Notes: a model not told the origin generated them from the sequence alone. Shown: positions 33,007 to 44,283, counted from the stretch's first letter. The stretch: DNA of 64,000 nt from Bubalus kerabau (GCF_029407905.1 NC_073646.1:11736001-11800000); one strand, 5' to 3'. Numbers and translations: made by a program.

Positions 33007-35094
33007 GTGGGTGTCCCCGGTTCCTCCCTGCCTCCCGCACGGGCTGTGGCCGGAGCAGAGGCAGGAGAGGCCGGATCAGTTGTCACGTCTGTGGGCAGGG
33101 GTGGGGGGAAGGGAGGCAGGGAGGCCGGGGCTCAGGGCAGGCGGCCCCTCTCAGCAGGGGAGCCCCAGTGGCTTTGGCTTGTCTCCTCGCTGAACCAGGG
33201 TATTTTGCGGTGCTCTCGCCTGAGCGGGTGTTGGCATGTTACCTGGGAGCCCCCAGGCCTGCTTCCTTTCTTATCAGCGATCTGTTGAACTTGGTGGTGT
33301 ACAGGCAGATTACAAATGGTGACCATTATTTTTGCCTCTCAGGAGGAGGGAGGTCAGAAGCCATAGCTCTAAAGACCCTCGTACCCTTGGCAGCTGAGGG
33401 CATGGGGGTCAGGGACTAAGCTTGCTGAAAAGTGGGCAAGCCTTTCTGGCCCGTTCCTTGTGACTGAGGGGACACGCGTGTGGTTTGTTATTATTTTGTT
33501 CGGCTAGAGCAGGTCGGGGTGGGAGGTGTCGGGGTGTGGGTGGGAGTCGTGGCTGAGCCCAGCGCTCCTGGCCAGGTGGGTGTGCGTGGTGCCCGGCACA
33601 GAAGAGCACTGGGTCGTTCCGGTGCCCCCGCAGCCCCACCGTGTCGGCGAGGCCTCCCCGCACCTGCAGCGTGGGTGCCCCTCTCACCCTTGTGGGCCCA
33701 GGTTTAGGAAGCCGTGGACGGTTGGGAACAGGGGCCCACCGGGTGCTCAGGAAGCTGTCGACATTCTAAGCCGGATGACAGACGGTTGTCATGGCTCTGT
33801 GTGAGGAACAGAAACTCCCTCAGACTAGCTCAGGGAGGGCGGGCCTGTTCCCGGGTGCAGTCGGGGCTGGGGGGCGTGGTGGTCACCTCGAAGGTGCTGA
33901 GGGTGGGGCAGGTGGCCGCCCGCGAGGCGGTGTTGCTGGTGTGAGTGACCACCGTCCGCCAGGCTGGTCTCCTCTCCGGGGAAGTGCAGATGGCGGTGAT
34001 GAACACACGATGCTTGTCTGGGTTAGCTCAGTCCCTCCTGACCGTAGCCCTCGAGGAAGGGGAGTCACTGTTCAGACGTGGGGCGAAGCTCCCCCGAGGG
34101 AGTCTGAGAGGAGAGGCCGGGCACACAGGAGGGCCCGGGCAGGCTCCCTGCTGGCTTCATACCAGTGGGGTGGCGGGGGGCGTCTTTGGGCCTGGCCTGG
34201 CCTGCAGTCCTCCTGGTCCTGTGCCCCACTTCCTGGTGGGGTCTGCCCCCTCTCCTCCCCTCGCTGGTCGGTCCGTGTTTCTTCAGCCTTCTCCTCCTCC
34301 CATCTGCTCTGTACCTGGCTGAGGTGTCAACAGAGCACCTTCGGTACCAACCAGAGCTTCTGTCTGGGTCTCGGTGAAGCCCAGGGCGGGTCGATCTGGG
34401 AGCCCCTGCCCTCCTTCCGCTCAGGTGACCAGCCTGGGTCCGAGCCCCACCAGGCTGGGGATATGGTCACCTCGCCCTTGCCCGCGCAGGGGCAGTGCAG
34501 ATTCGGGCAGAGTGTCTGAGAAGTGGGGGTGGCTGACAGGAAGTAGGTGGTCCTCACGTGCGTCTAGGACCCCTGGAGGGTTTCCAGGGCTCGTTCACAG
34601 CATCTGAGTTGGGGTCCACACCCCTTATTCTACTCCCCACTGATGGGCCTTTTGGCCGGGTCGTGAACTGTCGCTGGGCTGGCATGTCAGGCTGCCCCCA
34701 GGGCTTGGCTGTGTGCTCTTCACGTTGGGGTTCAGTCGCAGAACCCGGCATTCTGGCCGGCCTCCGGGATCCTCGCCGGGAGGCGTCCCCCGACCTGGCA
34801 GGTTTCTCTCGATCCCTCCTCGGGCTGTCAGCCTCCCAGGCCCAGAGGCTCCATCTTGTCCCTGGTGAGTGGACCCTGAGGTCCAGCTGGTCTAGACCGT
34901 CCTCACCAGGGATGCAGGGTGTGAGCCCGTCTGCCAGCTTTTTGATTTACAGTAACGAAGCTGCCAGGAGTCTTGGAAGCTTGTGACAGCCTGAGGGGCA
35001 CACCCGCTGTTGGTGGGAGCATTGCACGGGAAGGCGTGTTATCCTCAGGCTGCTCACAGATGCTAGAACCAGAGCTGGAGGAGCCGTGGCCTGG

Positions 35095-35282
35095 TGGGCA
35101 TGCCATTCAGATCCCGGCTATGTAGTGCAGGGAACTCAGTGCTCTGTGGTGACCCAGAGGGGAAAGAAATCCAAAAAAGAGGGAATATATATATATATAT
35201 ATCTCAGATTCACTGTGCTGTGTAGTAGAAACCAACACAGCATTGTAAAGCAACTATACTTTAATATAAATTAAGATAAATA
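35095..35282 (+). mobile_element. L1 3' UTR end
   Basis: Shares the order seen at 30225-30495, with a (TA)n run at 35186-35202 and cagcattgtaaagcaactat before the A-rich end. Confidence 0.6.
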
Positions 35283-35879
35283 AGAGGTGGGAGTGAGTGG
35301 AGTAGCTTCGTGCAGACAGCGGGTGGAAGGGAAAGCGAGAGAATGCTTTTCCTCTTAGGATTCCCTTTTTCAACCCCTTAAGAGCGGGGAATTTTGAGCA
35401 GGTGAAAACGGAGGAGGTCACAGGACAGATGGCTTAGGGAGCGAGACGAGCTCCCTTCCGTCCCCTGTCCTGACCCAGGCCTGGTTGGGGGCCTGGACAC
35501 GCCAGGACTTTGTCTAGTGCACAGGTGTTCTCCTGAGCGACATTGGCCTTGATGTCCCCCAGGGGCACGGATTTTGCACTTTTTCCTGGAAAGAGACATG
35601 AGCAGCAGCCAGTACATCTATGAAGGTCCGTGCTGCCTCGTGCCTGTTGTTTATCGAGATGACTTACGGCCTCCCGTCTTCCAAATGCCTTTCCCGCTTG
35701 GTGCAGGGCTCTTGAGAGAGTGGCAGTCACGTGGCTGTGACAGGTGGATGCTGCTGCCCCCGCGTGGCCATCTCCAGACATTGCAGGCGGGAGCCCTTTT
35801 GTCTAACAGCTGATTTATTATTCTCTGGTTCTGAGGTTGTCTTTGGATATGGACTTCATGCATAATTCCAGGTGGCTCA

Positions 35880-36085
35880 AGATCAGAAAGGTTAATAAAT
35901 AAAGTCATAGGGAATGTAGTCAGTACTGTTGTAGTAACTGTGGGTGACAGGTAGTTGCTGGATTTATTGCGGTGATCAATATGTAATGTAATCAGTTTCC
36001 AATATAAGTGCTGAGTTGCCATGCTGTACACCTGCAACTGATAAGAGTATTGTGTGGGAGCCATGCTTCAGTGAAGGGAAAAAAA
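35880..36085 (+). mobile_element. Older L1 3' fragment
   Basis: Contains cataggaatgtagtcagta-like sequence, ccatgctgtacacctgcaac and an A-rich end near 36080. Confidence 0.45.
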
Positions 36086-36300
36086 AGCCGAAGTGGGAGA
36101 ACAGGGCCTCCAGCCAGTGACTGATGCCAAGTCCTAGATGACGGCCGAAAAAAATGAAACGGGCGGCAGACGGAAGTCCACTGTGCAGGTGGGGAAGGCC
36201 TTGCACGTCAGCGGAGTTAGCAGGCGAGCCAGTGTCTGTCTCATGGGGCAGCTGAGGGTGAGAGCAGAACCCTGACCATCTCTGTGGCTGCTATCTGCAG

Positions 36301-36376
36301 ATGCCCCCCTCGGGAGCCTGGAGAACGGGACGGGACCCGAGGACCACATCCTCCCGGAGCCGGGACCCCGGTACAG
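36301..36376 (+). CDS. SNX29: SNX29 exon, linker region
   Basis: A 76-bp exon between acceptor gctgctatctgcag and donor gtgagc. After completing an Asp codon it encodes 24 codons, APLGSLENGTGPEDHILPEP and GPRY, then AG of a Ser codon. It matches the APLGSLENGTGPED segment of SNX29. Phase is 1 in and 2 out. Skipping this exon together with the next one would remove 159 nt and keep the frame. Confidence 0.93.
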
Positions 36377-36726
36377 GTGAGCGCGCAGCCCCCGCCCCTG
36401 GCTGGCTCTGGGGCCGGGCTGCCCTCTTCACAGCTCCACCTCTCCTCTTTTGGAAAGTCCCCCTGCTTGACGGGCAGGGCCTCACTTCACAGGGATTCAG
36501 TTCAGCTTTGGTCTGATGTCCGAGGGCACCGAGTGGCCAAGGGTCTCAGGCCCGAGACCTGGTGTCGGTCACAGTTCCTTTGCTGCCGGCTTTACTTTTC
36601 CTTCATGGGGGGCCACGGCTAGGTACTTCCACGGTCATAATGTGCTTGATTTAATATTTGGCAATAAACCATTGGACAACTTTAGTGTTACACTTTACAG
36701 TTTTAGTATTATGTAATATTTAAACC

Positions 36727-36845
36727 TGGGGAAGGAAATGGCACCCTACTGTAGTAGTCTTGCCAGGAAAATCCCATAGAGGAGCCTGGCGGGCTGCAGT
36801 CCATGGGATTGGAAGAGTCAGACACAGCTGAACGCGCACACACAC
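36727..36845 (+). mobile_element. Bov-type SINE body
   Basis: Degraded body unit (ggaaggaaatggcaccctac to gtcagacacagctgaac), no head. Confidence 0.7.
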
Positions 36846-36890
36846 GTAATATTGGAACCACTTTGGTATCAGGTATTTGGGAAGTGCCTA

Positions 36891-37080
36891 GGGCTTCCCA
36901 GGTGGCTCAGTGATAGAGAATCCGCCTGTAGTGCAGGAGACGAGGGTTCGATCCCTGGGTCAGGAAAATGCCCTGGAGAAGGAAATGGCAATCCACTCCA
37001 GTATCCTTGCCTGGAGAATCGCTTGGACAGAGGAGCCTGCCTGGCAGAGTCAGATATGACTGAAGCACACACGCAGCACG
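36891..37080 (+). mobile_element. Bov-tA SINE
   Basis: Sense head gggcttcccaggtggctcag; about 25 bp of the body are missing near 37040. Confidence 0.82.
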
Positions 37081-37426
37081 TCAGGTTGTTTTTTTTTTTT
37101 TCATCAAGGGAAAGCTGAGCTGTTCAGAGTCACTGGACGTTAGGTGGCAGAGCTGACATGGACACTGAGGAGCCCCTGCTGCCGCTGTGATCCTCGCTGC
37201 GCCCTTACAGCTCTCTCCTTCCTCCTTGGCTTTAATTTGGTGTCCCTGAGATACAGCGTCTGCATTTTCAGCCTCGGCCCCCGGGTGCGGGCGCTGTTCC
37301 CCTCCGCCCGTGCTTGGTGCTCCAGTCTCGCCCTGCTTTCGGAGAGGCGCTGCCTGTAGGAGGCTTGTACACGATAGTGCGGTGCCCAGAGGGGTTGGTC
37401 TCACCCGCAGAAAGCATTGGTCCTCC

Positions 37427-37617
37427 CAGTGAATATTCACGATTGACTTCCCTTAGGCTTGACTGGGTTCATCCCCTTGCTGTCCAGGGGTCTCCCAAGA
37501 GTCTTCTCCAACACTGCAGTTTGAAGGCATCAGTTCTTTGGCGCTCAGCCTTCTTTATGGTCCAACTCTCACATCTATACATGACTACTGGAAAAACCAT
37601 AGCTTTGACTGTGTGGG
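37427..37617 (-). mobile_element. BovB LINE internal fragment, antisense
   Basis: Matches the part of BovB at 26625-26790 (agtcttctccaacactgcag, tatggtccaactctcacatc) but has neither end of the element, indicating later deletion. Confidence 0.7.
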
Positions 37618-37897
37618 CCACTGGGTATTCCCCTGGCTGTTTTCATGATGTGAAGGATTATTTTTCCATGTTGCAAATTCTTTGTAACTACACAATCAGC
37701 GCTCATTATTTCTGGTGGTCGTGTTCTCTCAAGACGGAGCCATTGCTCCTAGGTCCCTAGGAGTGTGTCTGGTCATAACATTTTGGTCAGTGGATCAGTA
37801 AGTACCTTTGTTTTCTGTCTGCTCCTGTTTAAAGACATCTCATCTAACATCCACTGTTGATTCACTGACAGGGAACTCATGACCAACAGCAGTGTTA

Positions 37898-37915
37898 TTG
37901 TGTGTGTGTGTGTGT
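37898..37915. repeat. (GT)n microsatellite
   Basis: About nine GT units abutting an antisense Bov-tA. Confidence 0.9.
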
Positions 37916-38127
37916 GCTGAGTTGCTTCAGTCATGTCTGACTCTCTTGTGAGCCCATGGACTGTAGCCTACCCGGCTCCTCTGTGCATGGGATTCTCCGG
38001 GCAAGAATACTGGAGTGGGTTGCCGTGCCTTCCTCCAGGGGATTTTCCCATACCAGGGATCCAGCCCGCACCTCTTGCATCTCCCGCATTGGCAGGCGGG
38101 TTCTTTAGCACACTGTACCATCAGGCT
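37916..38127 (-). mobile_element. Bov-tA SINE, antisense (inverted pair, left arm)
   Basis: From gctgagttgcttcagtcatg to the degraded head near 38127. Preceded by a (GT)n run. Confidence 0.85.
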
Positions 38128-38204
38128 GAATAGAGGCTGCCTCACACAGGCTTCCTCCAAGAGGCACCGCAGCGCCCTGTGTTTAGGAGCAACAGACAGC
38201 ACTT

Positions 38205-38428
38205 CGGGCTTCCTAGGAGGTGCCAGTGTAAAGAACTTGCCTGCAATGCAGGAGATGTAAGAGACTTTTTGGTTCAACCCCTGGGTCGGGAAGATCCCCT
38301 GGAGGAGGAAATGGCAACCCACTCCAGTATTCTTGCCTGGAGAATCCCATGGACAGAGGAGCCTGCCTGGCTACAGTCCGTGGGGACATGTAGAGTCAGA
38401 CGTGACTGAAGCGACTGAGCGCACACAC
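38205..38428 (+). mobile_element. Bov-tA SINE, sense (inverted pair, right arm)
   Basis: From gggcttcctaggaggtgcca to gactgagcgcacacaca; only 77 bp separate it from an antisense copy. Confidence 0.85.
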
Positions 38429-38689
38429 ATGCATGTACATGTTCACGGATGACCATGTCAGCCCTGAGAGTGTGGAGTTTTGGGGTTACGGGTAAACTTC
38501 AGGAAGTAGGCGAATTTCCAGATATGGAATACACACATAGAGAGGATGGACTGTGACCGCAAAGGGTGCCTTCCCTTCCTTGGAGTCGGGAAACCTGAAT
38601 GAGCTCAGTGCCGGCTGCGTGTGTTTTGAATGTCGAGGTGGCATATTTTAAGTGGCTGACTCTTAACTTCCCTCTGCTTGCCTTTCCAG

Positions 38690-38772
38690 TGTGGAAGCCA
38701 GCCCTCCAGGCCAGGAGAGTCCTCTGAGCAGCCTGTTACCTTCTGCCTCGGTGCCGGAGTCCATGACAGTCA
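38690..38772 (+). CDS. SNX29: SNX29 exon, Ser/Pro-rich segment before coiled coil
   Basis: An 83-bp exon with acceptor ctgcttgcctttccag and donor gtaagt. It completes a Ser codon and encodes 27 codons (VEASPPGQESPLSSLLPSAS, then VPESMTV) plus the first base of the next Ser. The PLSSLLPSASVPESMT stretch precedes the coiled coil of SNX29; the exon starting with the Ser-Glu-Leu-Arg continuation is not in the window. An inverted pair of Bov-tA SINEs lies just upstream and a hAT-type element about 200 bp downstream. Confidence 0.94.
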
Positions 38773-38976
38773 GTAAGTACTTCCTGGGCAGCGTCCGCCA
38801 TCCCTGGGCTACCCTGGGGCCTGCATGTCCTGGAGGCAGTGCCTTCGCGCTGGCTCCCGCGTGACCGCGACTGGACAGAGTCTGGGAGGGAGTCAGGTGT
38901 GTGGGTGCCTGGTTGTGGACTTGAAGTGTGGTGTGTGGTTGTAAGCTCCCTGGGTTCATGCATCGTTTTGTTAAAG

Positions 38977-39259
38977 CAGGAGCCCCCAGCCTTTATGGCC
39001 CTAGGTACCAGTTTCATGGAAGACAACTTTTCCATTTACCCAGGGGGCAGGGATGGTTTCTGGATGATTCAGGCGCTTTACCTTTATCATGCCACCCCCG
39101 ATGTGAGGGGAGGCGGAGCTCAGGCAGTTATGCGCGTGATGGGGAGCGGCTGTGAATGCAGATGAAGGTTCGCTGGCTCACTGCCTTTCCCTTCTTGCTG
39201 TGTGGCTCGGTTCCCAGCAGGTCTTGAACTGGTACCAGCTTGGGGGTTGAGGACTCCTG
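38977..39259. mobile_element. hAT-type non-autonomous DNA transposon relic
   Basis: The ends are inverted: caggagcccccagcc at the left and the complement of ggttgaggactcctg at the right. Eight-base flanks, tgttaaag (38969-38976) and ccctaaag (39260-39267), fit an aged hAT target duplication. It lies about 200 bp after an SNX29 exon. Confidence 0.6.
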
Positions 39260-39516
39260 CCCTAAAGGACACGGAGGTGGAGCAGCAGGGAGGCCGAGGG
39301 AAACTTCCGTCCTTCATGGTTTCGGGGTTTGCTTCCTGCAAGGCCGTCAGCTACAGAGGAGGTTTCTAGTTGGGTTTCCTTTGTATCCCTGGAGGAATCA
39401 CTTTTGTACGTAAGGGAGAGTGTGTCTCTCAAAGATGAGTGAAGGTTGCTAATGATCAGGTGCAACCTGTTGACAACCTCACCACTCAGAAAATGTACAG
39501 CAATTAAGTTAGGTTT

Positions 39517-40265
39517 CAGTTCAGTTCAGTCGCTCAGTCGTGTCTGACTCTTTGCAACCCCAGGGACTGTAGCATGCCAGGCCTCCCTGTCCATCACCAA
39601 ATCCCGGAGCTTGCTTAAACTCATGTCCATTGAGTCGGTGATACCATCCAACCATCTCATCCTCTGTCGTCCCCTTCTCCTCCTGCCTTTAATCTTTCTC
39701 AGCATCTTTCTCAGGGTCTTTTCCAATGAGTCAGTTCTTCGCATCAGATGGCCAAAATATTGGAGTTTCAGCTTTAGCATCAGTCCTTCCAATGAATATT
39801 CAGGACTGTTTCCTTTAGGATGGACTGGTTGGATCCCCTTGCAGTCCAAATGACTCTCAAGAGTTTTCTCCAACACCACAGTTCAAAAGTATCAATTCTT
39901 CGGTGCTCAGCTTTCTTTATGGTCCAACCCTCACATCCATACATGACCACTGGAAAAACCATAGCTTTGACTAGAATGACCTTTGTTGGCAAAGTAATGT
40001 CTCTGCTTTTTAATATGCTGCCTAGGTTGGTCATAGCTTTTCTTCCAGGGAGCAAGCGTCTTTTAATTTTGTGGCTGCAGTCACCATCTGCAGTGATTTT
40101 GGAGCCCAAGACAATAAAGTCTGTCACCTTTTCCATTGTTTCCCCATCTATTTGCCAATGAAATGATGGGACTGGATGCCAAGATCTTTGTTTTTTGAAT
40201 GTTGAGTGTTAAGCCAGCTTTTTCACTTTCCTCTTTTACTTTCATCAAGAGGCTCTTGATGAAAG
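39517..40265 (-). mobile_element. BovB LINE 3' part, antisense
   Basis: A 5'-truncated antisense BovB encoding degraded RT C-terminal sequence (VVMYGCEGWTIKKAEHRR). A 9-bp repeat, gttaggttt, flanks it at 39508-39516 and 40266-40274. Confidence 0.85.
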
Positions 40266-40629
40266 GTTAGGTTTGAGTGGCTTTATATAATAATATACCA
40301 ACCAGCTGTGGCTTAATATGATAGAAATCACCTTTCTGCCCAGAGGTAGGCAGGCTGGGCCAGTGTGTGGCTCCATGGTTACTAGAGAGTAGGGCTTCTT
40401 CTGTCTTGCCTCGTTGTACAAAATGGCTGTTTCAGGTCCAGCCATCTCATTCTCATCCCAGGTATCAGGAATGAGGAGGGGGCAAAGGAGAAACTTCTGC
40501 CATTTCCTTAGGTAGGATTCAGGGATCTGAACTTGGAAAAAAAGTTACGACTTTTTCCTCTAGCCTCTGACTGAAATTTAGTATTCAGTATTGCCTTCAC
40601 TTTTTATTATTATTTTTTAACTAATTAAC

Positions 40630-40835
40630 TTTGTTTCTGGCTGTGCTGGGTCTTCTTGCTGCATGGGGGCTTTCTCTCCTTGTGATGTGCAGGCTTCTTG
40701 TTGCAGTGGCCTCTCTTGTTGTGGTGCACAGGCTCACTTACCCTGTGGCAGGTGGACTCTTCCTGGACCAGGGGTCGAACCCATGCACCCTGCATTGGCA
40801 GGAGGATTCTTAACCACTGGACCACCAGGGAAATC
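40630..40835 (-). mobile_element. CHR-type SINE, antisense
   Basis: Starts ctggctgtgctgggtcttct and ends accactggaccaccaggg. Confidence 0.78.
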
Positions 40836-40839
40836 CTGC

Positions 40840-41340
40840 ATTTATCTTTTTTAGTTGCAGTATTGTTTACAATGTTATTAGTTCCGGGTGTGCAGCACCT
40901 TGACTCAGCGTGTTTGTGGGCTGTGTTGGGGATGCAGTCACTGTGACGCTGGCTGGGTCTCTGTGCACAGTGTTCCCCTGCAGTTTATTTTGCCCATCGT
41001 CCCGTGTGCCTCTTACTTTCCCTCCATTTTGCCCCTTCCCATTCTCTCTCCCTACTGGTAACTGCTAGTTGTCCTCTGTATCCATGAGTCTGTTTTTCAT
41101 TTGCTATGTTCATCTGTTAGTTTTATTTTAAGATCCCACATTCAAGTGATAGACAGTATTTGTCCTTTTCTGTACTAAGCGTGGTACCTTTTAAGTCCAT
41201 CTGTGTTGCTTCTAATGGCAAAATTTCATTCTTTTTCATGGCTGAATAATATTCCTGTGTGTGTGTGTGTGTGTGTATCTTCTTTGTCCACCCATCTGTT
41301 GATGGTTGCTTAGATTGCATTTTCTTTAATGATGAAAGTG
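40840..41340 (-). mobile_element. L1 with end of ORF2, antisense
   Basis: On the minus strand the peptide EYYSAMKKNEILPLEATQMD is the C-terminal part of L1 ORF2 in degraded form, followed by a short 3' region toward 40840. The (GT)n run at 41254-41277 lies within it. 5'-truncated and inactive. Confidence 0.65.
41254..41277. repeat. (GT)n microsatellite
   Basis: About 12 GT units inside an antisense L1. Confidence 0.9.
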
Positions 41341-41815
41341 GCAGTGAATCATAGAAACCTTAGGCGTCTCAGCCAAGCGAGCAATGGAAGTCACTGGCTC
41401 CTGTAACAGTGATATGAAAAAGATCTCATGATGTCATTGCTGCTTGAAAATAGTTTTTTAATGAGAAAATGTAAAATCCTGTGTGCAAGTTTGTCACTTG
41501 TCTTTTTTTACATTTTGGTAATTCTGCTTTAGTGTAATCAGTTTCCTTTGTAATCTTGAGTGTTTTATGTTATGTATTTTAAAACATTTTTCTGAGAAGA
41601 GACCCATGGGCTTCATCACCAGACAATGCAGTAGATCTCTGGCACAAAGATGAACCTTTCCCCTCCCCCAAGCAGTGAGGACCCTTCCTAGAAAGTGCAC
41701 ACAGGTTCCCACTTGTGTGGCTGACATCCGTCCCAAGGCCTCCCCGGCTACTCAGGAGACAACGTGTCCATCTTGTTTTCTCCCAAAAATAACCCCATGG
41801 CTAAGGAAGGAAGAG

Positions 41816-41998
41816 GGTTTCCCTGGTAGCTTAGCTGGTAAAGAATCCGCCTGCAATGCGGAAGACCCCGGTTTGATCCCCTGGGTTGGAAACATCCCCT
41901 GGAAAAGGGAAAGGCTACCAACTCCAGTGTTTTTGCAAGTCCATGGACTGTATAGTCCATGGAGTCGCAAAGAGTCAGACATGACTGAGTGACTTTGA
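41816..41998 (+). mobile_element. Bov-tA SINE
   Basis: Sense Bov-tA with a perfect 15-bp duplication, ctaaggaaggaagag (41801-41815, 41999-42013). Confidence 0.92.
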
Positions 41999-42047
41999 CT
42001 AAGGAAGGAAGAGTGGAGTCTGAGGGCCATCCAATATTCTTTTCTTT

Positions 42048-42186
42048 ATTTAAAAATAATTTTTTTATTTTTGACTGTGCTGGGTCTTAGGTGTGGCATA
42101 TGGGATCTAGTTCCCTGACCAGGGATTGAGCCCAGGCCCCCTGCATTAGTGTGGAGTCCTAGCCACTGAGCCACCAGGGAAGCCCT
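42048..42186 (-). mobile_element. CHR-type SINE, antisense
   Basis: Starts T/A-rich, with ttccctgaccagggattgag and ccactgagccaccaggga. Confidence 0.78.
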
Positions 42187-42946
42187 AGAAGTGGAGTTTT
42201 ATGTGCTTCCTGTACTGGGAGAGCCACTCTTCGTTGCCTTGAGTAGCAGGTAACTGTGAAAATAGAGACAATGAAGACGAGCCAGCCCTAGTGAGTTGGC
42301 CTGGACGTGGTTGCCTGTCTAAGGGTGAGAACGGTGCCAACACTATCTTAGTGCTAAAGGCAGGTAGTAATGTGTTTCCAGAAGTCAGCGGGATGAGCGG
42401 AAGCGGGCAGAGGAATTCTGTCTCTGCCTGTTTGGTGCCTCGGCTTCTTGGCACCTGCAGCGCTGCTGTGGGTCACACCGTGGCGTGGAGGGCTGAGACC
42501 TTACTCTGGCCCCCAGGTGCATCTGCCCCGAATCACACCAGTTTTTGCCTCATTTATATTTGTTTTGAGAAGCATGGTGACCCCGAGATTGAGGGCCGGA
42601 AGGCCAGACTTGGCGCCTCGTCCTGGGCACCATTAGCCAGGATACGAACATCTCGATGCTCCGCACCCCACCCGGCCCCGGGGCACCCAGTGCTGTGCTT
42701 TCACGTGGGTCTCTGTGCCCTGGGATGCGGTCCCGCCATCTCAGATACCATGCGCTTTGTCAGCTACTCCTCAGGGTCAAGAGAGATCGTGGTCTGTGGG
42801 TCTGCCTCAGACGTCTTCTGGCTTTGAGGAAGATGCTGGCCCGTGTGTTTCAGTAAGGACATGCCTCTGAATGCATTTGACTTATGCTGATGGCAGGGAT
42901 CTAGACTGGCTTTTTTATTTTTAGCTGTATGCTTTAAATAGAAAAA

Positions 42947-43125
42947 GGGCTTTCCTGGTGGCTCAGATGATAAAGAATCTGCCTGCAATGCAGGAGACCT
43001 GAGTTTGATCCCCGGGTCGGGAAGATCCCCTGAAGAAGGGAAAGGCACCTTCCCTTGGACAGAGGAGCCTGGCGGGCTACAGTCCCTGGGGTCGCAAAGA
43101 GTCGGACAGCTGAGCAACTGTCACT
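42947..43125 (+). mobile_element. Bov-tA SINE with internal deletion
   Basis: Sense Bov-tA; the stretch between gaagggaaaggcacc and ccttggacagagg is shortened. Confidence 0.82.
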
Positions 43126-43134
43126 TTTTAAAAC

Positions 43135-43433
43135 ACAGTTTTACTTGTTTTTATTTTTGGCTGTGCTCGGCGGTCGTTGCTTTGCGAGAACTGCGCTCTA
43201 GCTGTGGTGTGTGGGCTTCTCGTGGCGGTGGCTTCCCCTGTTGCGGAGCACAGGCTCTAGGGCTTCATGGGCTCCGTAGTTGCGGTTCCCGGGCCCGAGC
43301 GCACAGGCTCAGTAGTTGTGGCACGCGGGCTTAGTTGCTCCACGGCATAGGGGATCTTCCCGGATCAGGGATAGAACCCCTGTCTCTTACATTGGCAGGT
43401 GGATTCTTTCCCACTGAGCCCCCCGGGAAGCCC
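43135..43433 (-). mobile_element. CHR-type SINE, antisense, long form
   Basis: About 300 bp: ggctgtgctcggcggtcgtt through ccactgagccccccggga. Confidence 0.8.
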
Positions 43434-43839
43434 AGGCCTACACTTTTCTAACAGTGTAAATCTGGTTTTCTTATTTGGTATCTTTGGCAAATCCAGAGTT
43501 TACAGCCTGCATCTCTGAAGAAAAACTTCACCACATCCACATTTTGACCCTCGACGCTCGGTAGCAGTGTGGTTTGTGGGGGATAAGGGTGTGTGTGGTG
43601 GGCGGGGGTTCTGTTTTTGCGGTGCTGGCTGTAAATTTCAGGGAACCTTCACTGAAATTGTTGTCTGTCCTGTGGGTATTCCAGATGAGAGATCAGAACC
43701 CTTAGAAGTTTTGCCAGCGTGGGTGCTTTTGACTTGTACCCTCCCCATCTCACCCCTGCCTCCTGTGTTATTGTACAAAAAAAGAATGAGAGCTAGTCTG
43801 TCTGGGTATCCAGGGAGTCTTATTGTACTTTGCTAGGGT

Positions 43840-44068
43840 TGTTGTTAACAGAGTACCCCACACCGGCAGCGTAAACAGCATAAGTGTGTTTCTCATAGTT
43901 CTTGAGGCGCCTGCAGTCTGGTTTCTGGTGAGGCCTCTCTCTCGGCTTGATGGCTTTCTTTCTGTGCACGTGCATCCCTGGTGTCTCTTCTTCTCATAAA
44001 GAAGCTTTAATTGCCTCTTTAAAGTTCCTACCTCCAAATGTAATCAAAACACATGAATTTGAGAGAGA
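43840..44068. repeat. Old interspersed repeat
   Basis: Contains ttctcatagttcttgaggcg, ctggtgaggcctctctctcg and gttcctacctccaaatgtaa, a common mammalian repeat; family not assigned. Confidence 0.5.
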
Positions 44069-44071
44069 CGA

Positions 44072-44283
44072 AATTTCCAAGTGGCGCAGTGGTAAAGAAC
44101 CCGCCTGCCAATGCAGGAGACGTGGGTTCGATCCCGGGGTGGGGAAGATCCCCTGGAGGAGGGCATGGCAACTCGCTCCGCTATTCGTGCCTGGAGAATC
44201 CCATGGACAGAGCAGCCTGGTGGACTGCGGTCCATGGGGTCGCAGAGTTGGACACGACCTAAGGGACTGAGCATGCACGCATA
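44072..44283 (+). mobile_element. Bov-tA SINE
   Basis: Sense copy from aatttccaagtggcgcagtg to gggactgagcatgc. Confidence 0.83.

Larger units (their letters stand above)
33007..36300 (+). other. SNX29 intron, 3294 bp
   Basis: The first 2 kb are GC-rich and contain no transposon I recognise; a G-rich run sits at 33515-33544. Two L1 3' fragments follow (about 35095-35282 and 35880-36085). Overlapping ORFs of 60-240 codons between 33.0 and 35.0 kb are expected from the high GC content and resemble no protein I know. Confidence 0.8.
36377..38689 (+). other. SNX29 intron, 2313 bp
   Basis: It contains two same-strand Bov SINEs (36727-36845, 36891-37080), a BovB fragment (37427-37617) and an inverted pair of Bov-tA SINEs (37916-38127 antisense, 38205-38428 sense). 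Confidence 0.85.
15371..38772 (+). other. SNX29: SNX29 gene segment (seven internal exons and six complete introns)
   Basis: Seven exons on the + strand join into one open frame of 385 codons matching the known SNX29 protein from the second half of the RUN domain to just before the coiled coil. Complete introns are 3264, 1547, 1955, 9874, 3294 and 2313 bp. Junction phases in order are 2, 1, 1, 2, 1, 2, and the last exon leaves in phase 1. SNX29 is a RUN- and PX-domain sorting nexin, so a role at endosomal membranes is expected from the family. The N-terminus lies upstream and the coiled coil and PX domain lie downstream of the window. Nothing suggests a pseudogene: no stop or frameshift, all junctions GT-AG, introns retained. 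Confidence 0.95.

Noticed and set aside
33791..34519. Open frame of 242 codons on the + strand
   Set aside because: GC-rich intron sequence with open frames in several phases, no recognisable domain, and low-complexity Gly/Ser/Pro composition.
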